Assembly (NCBI GenBank): GCA_019237435.1
Contig: JAFAHB010000213.1
Coordinates: 1 to 6,568, forward strand
Origin: Vulcanimicrobiota bacterium
GTDB lineage: Bacteria; Vulcanimicrobiota; Vulcanimicrobiia; Vulcanimicrobiales; Vulcanimicrobiaceae
Length of the DNA stretch: 6,568 nt
Reading direction: 5' to 3'
Numbering within the stretch: the stretch's first letter is position 1; the number at the start of each line of letters is the position of its first letter. The translations under genes were made by a program, and so were the position numbers. Shown here piece by piece: positions 1 through 5,681 of this stretch. The notes under the pieces are model-generated. The model was not told where the DNA came from, made no database searches, and saw only the letters and a program-made list of their open reading frames with translations.

Positions 1-37
1 ATCCGCCGCGAAGGATTGCGCCGGCAGTCGAAGTTCA

Positions 38-1954
38 GTGATTGTTCCACTCGAGCACGTATTCGGCGACGACGGGCCGTTCGCAAAATCATTGGCTGAG
101 TTTGAGCCGCGCGCCGGACAGCTGCAGATGGCGCAGCTCGTCGAGCGCGGCATCATGGAGAGCATGCATACGATCGTCGAAGCGGGTACCGGCGTAGGAA
201 AATCGTTGGCATACCTCGTTCCAGCGATTCGCAGCCGAAAGAAGGTCGTGCTTTCGACGGGGACGATCGCGTTGCAAGAGCAGCTCGTTCAGAAAGACAT
301 CCCGCTGGTTCGCGAGGCGCTCGGAGTGCCGGTGCGCGTGACGCTGCTCAAAGGCCGAGCGCACTATCTCTGTCGTCAAAAGCTGGAGCGCATGCGCGAG
401 AACCGGTTGCTGGCGCCGTCGCGATCGCTGCAACGCATCTGGGATTGGGCCGATCGAACGCAGACGGGCGATCGCGCCGAGCTCGGATTCGTACCGGCGT
501 CCGAAGAGTGGGAGCAGCTCGACGCCGATGCCGACGAGTGCGTCGGCGAACACTGCGCGCATTTTCGCAACTGCTTTTTCTTCGCGAAGCGCGACGAGGC
601 AAAATACGCCGATCTGGTCGTCGTCAACCACGCGCTATTTTTCCTCGATCTCGCAATGGGCGGCGGCCTCTTGCCGCCGTACGACGTGGCGGTGCTCGAC
701 GAAGCGCATCAATGCGAGCGCTGGGCGACCGACGCGTTGACCGCCGCTCTTTCGGGCCCATCGCTGGCTCGCATGCTACGAAAGCTGCACCGCGTCTATC
801 ATTTGCCTGCCGATTTCGATTCCGAGTTCGAGCGCGGCGCCGCGCGGCTGGAGGCGACGCTCGCGCGGATTCCCGCCGATCGTTATCCGATCTCCGCAAA
901 CGAAGAAGTTTGGGCGCCGCTGGAAGGCCTGCGCACGGCGCTCTATCGGCTGGAAAACTGGCTCTTTGCGAATGCCGCGTCGGCGCTGAAGCGCTCGAGC
1001 GACGATCCCGCAGAGCCCGAGCGACGGAGAGACCTGGCGCTGCGCGTCGTCCTCGCGCATCAGTCGGTCATCGACCGTATCGAGGCCGGCGCGCCCGAAA
1101 CGATCGCGTGGGCGGAGCGCGGCGATTCCGACGGGCGGTACTACGTGAACTGCGCCCCGCATGAGGTCGCCGAGTTTCTGCGGGCGTCGCTCTTTTCGCG
1201 CACGCAGAGCGTCATTCTGACGAGCGCGACGCTCGCGACGGATCGGTCTTTCGATTTCACGCGGCGAACGCTCGGGATCGACGACGCGCAAGAACTCATC
1301 GCAAGCTCGCCGTTCGATTATGCGCGGCAAGCCCGGCTCTTCGTCGCGCCTCCCGACGTCAATCCAAAATCGTCACAGTTCGCGCACCGCGCGGCGCCGT
1401 TGGTGGAAGAGTGCCTCGACCGCACGGGCGGCCGCGCGTTCGTGCTCTTCACGTCATACGCGCGATTGCGCGAGGTCTACGCGCTCGTGCGCGAGCGCCT
1501 GGCATTTCCGATTCGGTTGCAAGGCGAGCTTCCGCGCTCACACCTGCTGGAATGGTTCCGGCGAACGCCGGGCGCGGTGCTCTTCGCAACGGCGACATTT
1601 TGGGAGGGGATTGATGTCGTCGGCGACGCGCTCTCGTGCGTGATCATCGATCGCCTGCCCTTTCCGTCGCCAAGCGATCCGCTCGTCATGGCGCGCGTCC
1701 AAGCGTTAGCCGCCCGCGGCCTCGACGGTTTCGAGCATTACATGATTCCGGCGGCCACGGTGAGGCTCAAACAAGGTTTCGGACGCCTCATCCGCAGCAG
1801 CAGCGATCGCGGTCTGGTCGCATTGCTCGACGGTCGCGCGGCCTCGACGCGCTACGGCGCGACGATTCTGTCGGCGCTTCCCCCCGCTACGCGGATCGAC
1901 CGCCTCGATGAGCTGGAGCCGTTTTTTGCCATGAAAGAACCGCCTCGCCGATGA
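38..1954 (+). CDS. dinG: DinG/YoaA-family ATP-dependent DNA helicase (XPD-like, Fe-S)
   Basis: Superfamily 2 helicase of the XPD/DinG group, expected to unwind DNA 5' to 3' during repair and to remove R-loops or blocked-replication structures in the cytoplasm. Visible motifs: Walker A AGTGVGKS (residues 49-56), motif Ia around STGTIALQEQ (73-82), a four-cysteine iron-sulfur set C112, C168, C173 and C179, Walker B DEAH (221-224), TSATL (395-399), TATFWEGIDV (518-527), and motif VI QGFGRLIR (579-586). The length of 638 residues matches E. coli YoaA better than the longer DinG. There is no N-terminal exonuclease domain in what is visible. The GTG start at 38 puts the usual VFGxxGP-like opening at residues 8-13, but no Shine-Dalgarno is seen and the frame stays open to the left edge, so a start outside the window cannot be excluded. 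The 3' end overlaps the convergent anti-sigma gene by 68 bases. The family call is secure; DinG versus YoaA is not resolved. Confidence 0.95.
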   Translation: MIVPLEHVFGDDGPFAKSLAEFEPRAGQLQMAQLVERGIMESMHTIVEAGTGVGKSLAYLVPAIRSRKKVVLSTGTIALQEQLVQKDIPLVREALGVPVRVTLLKGRAHYLCRQKLERMRENRLLAPSRSLQRIWDWADRTQTGDRAELGFVPASEEWEQLDADADECVGEHCAHFRNCFFFAKRDEAKYADLVVVNHALFFLDLAMGGGLLPPYDVAVLDEAHQCERWATDALTAALSGPSLARMLRKLHRVYHLPADFDSEFERGAARLEATLARIPADRYPISANEEVWAPLEGLRTALYRLENWLFANAASALKRSSDDPAEPERRRDLALRVVLAHQSVIDRIEAGAPETIAWAERGDSDGRYYVNCAPHEVAEFLRASLFSRTQSVILTSATLATDRSFDFTRRTLGIDDAQELIASSPFDYARQARLFVAPPDVNPKSSQFAHRAAPLVEECLDRTGGRAFVLFTSYARLREVYALVRERLAFPIRLQGELPRSHLLEWFRRTPGAVLFATATFWEGIDVVGDALSCVIIDRLPFPSPSDPLVMARVQALAARGLDGFEHYMIPAATVRLKQGFGRLIRSSSDRGLVALLDGRAASTRYGATILSALPPATRIDRLDELEPFFAMKEPPRR

Positions 1955-2561
1955 TGCGATTGCCGTCCATGAGTGCGAGGCGATCCATCCGATGGCTCCG
2001 TGGTAAGTACAGCGTCGCGATGTTTCCTTGCGGAACCGCATTGCCGAGGATCGTCCGCTCGCCGTCGTGCATCCACACGAGGGATAGCGCCATCGAAGCA
2101 TGCACGATGACGAAGTACCAGGAGCCGTCGGCGGCGTAAGCGACTTCCGCGGGCGGCATGCCCCGCTCCGTTTGGAAGTGCGCCATCCGATGCGGCGCTA
2201 CCGCGAGACGTTCCATCGCGCCGCTCTGCGTACGCATCGCATCGTGCATCGCGCGGTTCTTGTTCCAAAGGTACGCCGATGGAAGAAGGCCGACGATCAA
2301 CGCGGCGGCGAGCGCCGCCGGCAGCGGCCAGTGCTGGCGCGGCGGCGCGAGCTCGCGCTCGACGCGACGCGTCAAGTCGGGCGGTGGCTCGCGCTGGGGC
2401 TCCGACGATGCGATGAGCGCGACATCACGTTCGGCGGCGGCGACGATTTGCGCGCAGGTTGGGCAGTCGCGCAGATGCTCCTCGACCGTCGCGCGTTCGG
2501 CGTCATCGACGGCGCCTAACGCGTACAGCTCGGCGAGATCACCGCACTGTTCGTGCGTCAT
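1887..2561 (-). CDS. Zinc-binding membrane anti-sigma factor (RskA-like)
   Basis: Protein of 224 residues that should bind and silence the ECF sigma factor encoded just upstream. The N-terminal part carries the zinc anti-sigma signature H29-x3-C33-x2-C36 inside a stretch typical of RskA-like proteins (ALGAVDDAER at 14-23, then EEHLRDCPTC at 27-36). H3 or C6 could be a fourth metal ligand. A single hydrophobic segment at about 79-98 predicts one membrane pass, leaving residues from about 100 onward outside the membrane as a sensor domain that I cannot assign to a ligand. The ATG overlaps the sigma stop codon as ATGA (2558-2561). AGGAG lies 10 bases upstream of the start (2572-2576 on the complement), inside the sigma gene, so translation is probably coupled. 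The last 22 or so codons are antisense to the end of the helicase gene. The anti-sigma role is well supported by motif and context; the signal is unknown. Confidence 0.88.
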   Translation of the reverse strand: MTHEQCGDLAELYALGAVDDAERATVEEHLRDCPTCAQIVAAAERDVALIASSEPQREPPPDLTRRVERELAPPRQHWPLPAALAAALIVGLLPSAYLWNKNRAMHDAMRTQSGAMERLAVAPHRMAHFQTERGMPPAEVAYAADGSWYFVIVHASMALSLVWMHDGERTILGNAVPQGNIATLYLPRSHRMDRLALMDGNRIIGEAVLSWQKTAPAHRGGRSA

Positions 2562-3154
2562 TCGTCGTTCGCTCCTGCACTCGGCTCGAGCGCGGACGCA
2601 AGCTTGCGCAATCCCAGCTTGATGCGGCTCTTGATCGTCCCAAGCGGCTCTTGAAGCTCCGCGGCGATCTCGCTCTGAGTCTTGCCTTCGTAATAGGCCA
2701 TCGCGATCGCAGTTCGCTGTTCCGGCGGCAGCGCAAGCAGTGCGCGCCGAACGCGATCGCGCTCGATTGGATCGGGCGCTTCGGCGTCGCGGCGATCGGG
2801 CGCAAGGCCGGCGAGTCGTTCTTCCGCGCGCGACCTTCGGGCTTGCCGGCGCAGCCGTGAGATTGCTTCGTTGCGGACGCAGACAACGAGAAAGTTCCGC
2901 AACTTACCGCGCGAGGTGGAATAGCGCGGCGCCCGCCAAAGCCGTGCAATCGCATCGGCAACGCAATCCTTGGCGCTGTCGGCATTGCCCAGCACGTTGT
3001 ACGCCGCCGAGTAGAGCAGCGAGGCATATTGCCGATAGGCCTGCGTGAATGCCCAGCGTTCGTGCGCGGCAAAAGCGGCAGCCAAAGCTTCGTCCTCCGC
3101 TATGGGAAACGCTGCAGAAGGTCCTCTTGGATGAGTCGCGCGCAGGCGCCCCAT
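2558..3154 (-). CDS. ECF-family RNA polymerase sigma factor (sigma-70 group 4)
   Basis: Protein of 198 residues that directs RNA polymerase to a specific promoter set. Region 2 spans about 36-105: AYRQYASLLYSAAYNVLG, then DCVADAIARLW at 63-73, and the KLRNFLVVCVRNEAISRLRR helix at 84-103. Region 4 spans about 134-188, with LPPEQRTAIAMAYYEGKTQ (142-160) followed by the helix-turn-helix SEIAAELQEPLGTIKSRI at 161-178. A basic, poorly conserved linker joins the two. The ATG at 3154 is chosen because residues 21-43 align with the usual DEELVRRA-type start of ECF factors. A TTG at 3085 has a much better Shine-Dalgarno (GGAGGA, 7 bases away) and would give a 175-residue protein, so the start is uncertain. 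The gene begins 10 bases after the acs stop codon and overlaps the anti-sigma start by 4 bases. The regulon is unknown, and I see no typical ECF autoregulatory promoter in front of it. Confidence 0.93.
   Translation of the reverse strand: MGRLRATHPRGPSAAFPIAEDEALAAAFAAHERWAFTQAYRQYASLLYSAAYNVLGNADSAKDCVADAIARLWRAPRYSTSRGKLRNFLVVCVRNEAISRLRRQARRSRAEERLAGLAPDRRDAEAPDPIERDRVRRALLALPPEQRTAIAMAYYEGKTQSEIAAELQEPLGTIKSRIKLGLRKLASALEPSAGANDE
2572..2576 (-). promoter_or_regulatory. Shine-Dalgarno for the anti-sigma gene
   Basis: On the complement this reads AGGAG, 10 bases before the anti-sigma ATG at 2561 and inside the last codons of the sigma gene. Most other genes in the window lack a clear ribosome binding site, so this supports the chosen anti-sigma start and coupled translation of the pair. 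Confidence 0.6.
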
Positions 3155-3164
3155 TTGCTGGTCG

Positions 3165-5120
3165 CTACTCTTCTTGCGTAGCCTCGATCTTCGCGCGCTC
3201 CTGCAGCTCGTGGACCACGGACGAGTCCGCAAGCGTAGTCGTATCGCCGAGCGTTCGACCTTCGGCGATGTCGCGTAAGAGACGTCGCATGATCTTTCCG
3301 CTGCGCGTCTTGGGCAGCTCTTGCGTGAATGTAACGTACTTTGGACGCGTGAACTTGCCGAGCTTTGCCGAAACGTGGTCGCGCAGCTCGTCGGCGAAGT
3401 CGGCCGATCCGGTATGGCCGCTCTTGAGCGAGACGAACGCGTAGATCGCTTGTCCGGTCATCTCGTCGAGCTTTCCGCAGACCGCGGCTTCCGCCACGAC
3501 GGGATGGTCGACCAGCGCGCTTTCGACTTCGGTCGTCGAAATTCGGTGCCCGCTGACGTTCATCACGTCGTCGATACGACCCATGAACCAATAGTTGCCG
3601 TCGGCGTCGCGACGGGCGCCGTCGCCTGCGAAGTAGCGATGTGGAAAACGGGACCAATAGGTCTGAACGTAACGCTCGTCGTCACCCCAAATGCCGCGGA
3701 GCATTCCCGGCCACGGATGAGTCAACACGACGTATCCGCCTCCGCCGAGCGGCACCGATTCGCCTTGATCGTTGACGATGTCGGCGCCAACGCCCGGCAG
3801 AGGCAGCGTGGCACTGCCGGGCAGCAACGTCGTGACGCCCGGTAACGGCGCGACCATGATGCCGCCCGTCTCCGTCTGCCACCACGTATCCACGATCGGC
3901 GTGCGGTTTGCGCCGATCCATTCGAGATACCAGATCCAGGCTTCGGGATTGATTGGCTCGCCCACGGTGCCGAGCAGCCGCAGCGACGACAGATCGTGCC
4001 TCGCCGGATACTCCGAACCCCACTTCATGAACGTCCGAATCGCGGTCGGCGCGGTATAGAGAATGGTGACGCCGTAGCGCTCGACGATCTCCCAAAACCG
4101 GTCCTTGTCCGGATAATCGGGGGTGCCTTCATAGATCACTCCGGTGGCGCCGTTGGCGAGAGGTCCGTAGACGATATACGAGTGTCCCGTTACCCAGCCG
4201 ATGTCCGCGGTGCACCAAAACACGTCGCGATCTTCCTTGAGATCGAAAACGAGCTTGTGCGTCATCGCCACGTGCGTCAAATAACCCCCAGTCGTATGTT
4301 TGATGCCCTTGGGCTTCGCCGTCGTGCCGCTCGTGTAGAGTAGAAATAGCAGCTCCTCGGCGTTCATCGGCTCGGGTTCGCACTGCGCGGACTGCCCGGC
4401 GACCACTTCGCTCCACCAGCAGTCGCGCTCTTCGTGCATGAAAACCTCGTCGCCGATGCGGCGAGCGACGATGCAATGTTTGATCGAAGGCGTGCGCTCC
4501 ATGGCGACGTCGCAGTTACGCTTGAGCGCAACCTTATTGCCGCGCCGCCATCCCCAATCCGCGGTGATCAGCGCGATGCACTGCGCATCGTTGACGCGGT
4601 CGACGATCGATTCGGGGGAGAAACCGCCGAAGATCACCGAGTGGGCTGCGCCGATGCGAGCGCACGCGAGCATGGCGACGGGAAGCTCCGGTATCATCGG
4701 CATGTAGATCGCGACGCGATCTCCTCGCCGAATTCCCAGCGCCCGCAATCCATTGGCGAACCGGCAGACGTCGTCGAGCAACGCTCGGTACGTAATCGCT
4801 CGCCGGTCTCCGGGCTCGCCTTCGAAGTAGAAGGCCACTCGCTCGCCGTGCCCCGCGCGAACGTGGCGGTCGAGGCAGTTGACCGAAACGTTGAGCTCTC
4901 CGTCTGCGAACCATCGCGCGAACGGTTCGTTCCATTCCAGCGGGATGGTAAACGGCTTGATCCATTCGAGCTGACGGGCCCACGAAGCCCAGAACTCGGC
5001 GTGGTCTCGCTCCGCTTGCGCATAAATCTCCGCGCTTGCGTTGGCGCCGGCGGCGAAATCCGGCGAAGGCGGAAAGCGGCGGCTCTCCTCGAGGAGCGCT
5101 TCAATCGCAGACCTGGTCAT
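3165..5120 (-). CDS. acs: Acetyl-CoA synthetase (acetate--CoA ligase, AMP-forming)
   Basis: Cytoplasmic enzyme that makes acetyl-CoA from acetate, ATP and CoA through acetyl-AMP. The 651-residue product has the length of the enterobacterial enzyme. Visible motifs: N-terminal FWASWARQLEWIKPF (43-57); nucleotide loop YTSGTTAKPKG (262-272); DIGWVTGHSY (306-315); GEPINPEAW (387-395); WWQTETGG (413-420); YFAGDG (496-501); and GRIDDVMNVSGHR (514-526). Residues of the Salmonella Acs acetate pocket recur at the same numbers (V310, T311, V386, W414), as do hinge D517 and the catalytic, acetylation-controlled lysine K609 in PKTRSGK. This argues for acetate rather than a longer acyl substrate. The frame is open upstream to 5447, but homology begins near the ATG at 5120, which is chosen. 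A GTG at 5150 is a possible longer start. No clear Shine-Dalgarno is seen. Position 268 of the nucleotide loop is Ala where the E. coli-type enzyme has Gly. Confidence 0.97.
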   Translation of the reverse strand: MTRSAIEALLEESRRFPPSPDFAAGANASAEIYAQAERDHAEFWASWARQLEWIKPFTIPLEWNEPFARWFADGELNVSVNCLDRHVRAGHGERVAFYFEGEPGDRRAITYRALLDDVCRFANGLRALGIRRGDRVAIYMPMIPELPVAMLACARIGAAHSVIFGGFSPESIVDRVNDAQCIALITADWGWRRGNKVALKRNCDVAMERTPSIKHCIVARRIGDEVFMHEERDCWWSEVVAGQSAQCEPEPMNAEELLFLLYTSGTTAKPKGIKHTTGGYLTHVAMTHKLVFDLKEDRDVFWCTADIGWVTGHSYIVYGPLANGATGVIYEGTPDYPDKDRFWEIVERYGVTILYTAPTAIRTFMKWGSEYPARHDLSSLRLLGTVGEPINPEAWIWYLEWIGANRTPIVDTWWQTETGGIMVAPLPGVTTLLPGSATLPLPGVGADIVNDQGESVPLGGGGYVVLTHPWPGMLRGIWGDDERYVQTYWSRFPHRYFAGDGARRDADGNYWFMGRIDDVMNVSGHRISTTEVESALVDHPVVAEAAVCGKLDEMTGQAIYAFVSLKSGHTGSADFADELRDHVSAKLGKFTRPKYVTFTQELPKTRSGKIMRRLLRDIAEGRTLGDTTTLADSSVVHELQERAKIEATQEE

Positions 5121-5160
5121 GCACGAGACGTTCCGAGGCGGTGCGGCCACGCCTGCCGAA
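5121..5160. other. Divergent acs / thioredoxin-like start region
   Basis: This 40-base gap between the two divergent start codons is the only non-coding sequence between the leftward acs cluster and the rightward thioredoxin-like/hrcA unit. I see no convincing -10/-35 pair or operator in it. The promoters for both directions must therefore lie at least partly inside the opposite gene. If the thioredoxin-like gene starts at the ATG at 5119, the gap vanishes and the two start codons overlap in CATG (5118-5121). Confidence 0.4.
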
Positions 5161-5676
5161 GTGCGATGCGTGCTCGCCGCACTCGTCCTCGCGGCACTGA
5201 CCGCCTCGTCAACGGGGCTCGCAACCATTCGGTACGACGCGCCTCCGCCAAACTTCATCTTTCCGACACCGCATGGAACGCAATACCTTTCGGATCTGAA
5301 AGGACGCGTCGTTGTGATCGACTTCTGGGCGACGTGGTGCCACGTCTGCACCGCGGAGCTCGACGAGTTCGTTCGCGCGCGCGACACATTCGGCACCCGC
5401 CTCGCCGTGGTGACGATCTCTGACGAAAGCCCGGACGTTGCAGCCAATTACCTTCACGTTTCAAACATCGCCTTACCGCTCGTGGAAGACGTTGCCGGAG
5501 CAGTCTTTCGCATCTACTCCGTCTCGGCAATTCCGGTGACGCTCGTTCTGGATCCCAGCGGAAACGTCTCGTACGTGTCCGTCGGGGGTTTGAGCTGGAG
5601 CGAGCTCGCGCAAGCAATCGAACGAGCGCAAGGCGAGGCTTCTGCTAGCACTCACGGCGCGAGAGTGCTACAGTAG
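5161..5676 (+). CDS. Exported thioredoxin-fold (TlpA/ResA-like) protein
   Basis: Small redoxin of 171 residues, probably acting on thiols or disulfides outside the cytoplasmic membrane. From the GTG at 5161 the protein opens with M-R followed by a hydrophobic run (residues 3-14) and a possible signal-peptidase site near residue 21 (GLA). There is no lipobox cysteine. The thioredoxin core follows: GRVVVIDFWATWCHVC (48-63) with active-site C60 and C63, a TISDES strand, and the cis-proline segment SAIPVTLVLDPSGN. The CHVC centre differs from the CxPC usual in this family. An ATG at 5119 (185 residues) is the main alternative start, but it would place an acidic, less signal-like stretch before the hydrophobic core; neither start has a clear ribosome binding site. 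The gene diverges from acs and ends 5 bases before hrcA. Its last codons double as the CIRCE operator. The partner protein is unknown. Confidence 0.85.
   Translation: MRCVLAALVLAALTASSTGLATIRYDAPPPNFIFPTPHGTQYLSDLKGRVVVIDFWATWCHVCTAELDEFVRARDTFGTRLAVVTISDESPDVAANYLHVSNIALPLVEDVAGAVFRIYSVSAIPVTLVLDPSGNVSYVSVGGLSWSELAQAIERAQGEASASTHGARVLQ
5646..5670 (+). promoter_or_regulatory. CIRCE operator (HrcA binding site)
   Basis: A perfect inverted repeat TAGCACTC - 9 bases - GAGTGCTA, matching the known CIRCE consensus (TTAGCACTC-N9-GAGTGCTAA) at all but the outermost base of each arm. It lies 11 bases before the hrcA start codon. Arm sequence, 9-base spacer and position ahead of hrcA all fit an autoregulatory operator from which HrcA dissociates on heat shock. 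It sits entirely inside the 3' end of the thioredoxin-like gene, where it encodes STHGARV and the flanking residues. Confidence 0.95.
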
Positions 5677-5680
5677 GGGA
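5675..5680 (+). promoter_or_regulatory. Probable Shine-Dalgarno for hrcA
   Basis: AGGGGA lies immediately after and partly over the stop codon of the thioredoxin-like gene, with a single base before the hrcA GTG. The spacing is shorter than usual. However, an in-frame stop at 5646-5648 leaves this GTG as the only sensible start, so the site is likely used in spite of its closeness. Confidence 0.5.
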
Positions 5681-5681
5681 C

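Noticed and set aside
445..1164. Plus-strand open frame of 239 codons inside the helicase gene
   Set aside because: It is very Arg/Ala-rich, shows no domain motifs, and overlaps helicase sequence whose motifs are clear in the other frame.
2100..2622. Plus-strand frames opposite the anti-sigma gene
   Set aside because: The minus strand carries a clear zinc anti-sigma motif and membrane helix there; the plus-strand translations are basic and featureless.
3792..3822. Perfect 9-base inverted repeat GCCCGGCAG / CTGCCGGGC with a 13-base loop, resembling a terminator stem
   Set aside because: It lies in the middle of acs, encodes a Leu-Pro-Gly repeat in a normal family segment (LPGSATLPLPG), and has no following T-run.
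5021..5026. CATAAA as a -10 box for the redoxin gene
   Set aside because: No -35 hexamer is seen at the right distance, and it is about 95-135 bases from the candidate starts.
5207..5212. TTGACG on the complement as a -35 box for acs
   Set aside because: No acceptable -10 hexamer is found 16-18 bases downstream.
4434..5423. Long plus-strand open frame (329 codons) antisense to acs
   Set aside because: It lies opposite the 5' part of acs and part of the redoxin region. Its translation is Arg-rich, low in recognisable motifs and typical of antisense frames in GC-rich coding DNA.
5121..5447. N-terminal extension of the acs frame up to 5447
   Set aside because: The extra 109 residues have no acyl-CoA synthetase homology and are antisense to the thioredoxin core. 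The protein from 5120 already has the full family length and residue numbering.
5590..5618. Possible hrcA promoter with TTGAGC at 5590-5595 and AGCAAT 17 bases later
   Set aside because: The -10 match is poor, only three of six bases. Position ahead of CIRCE is suitable, but the sequence alone does not support a call.
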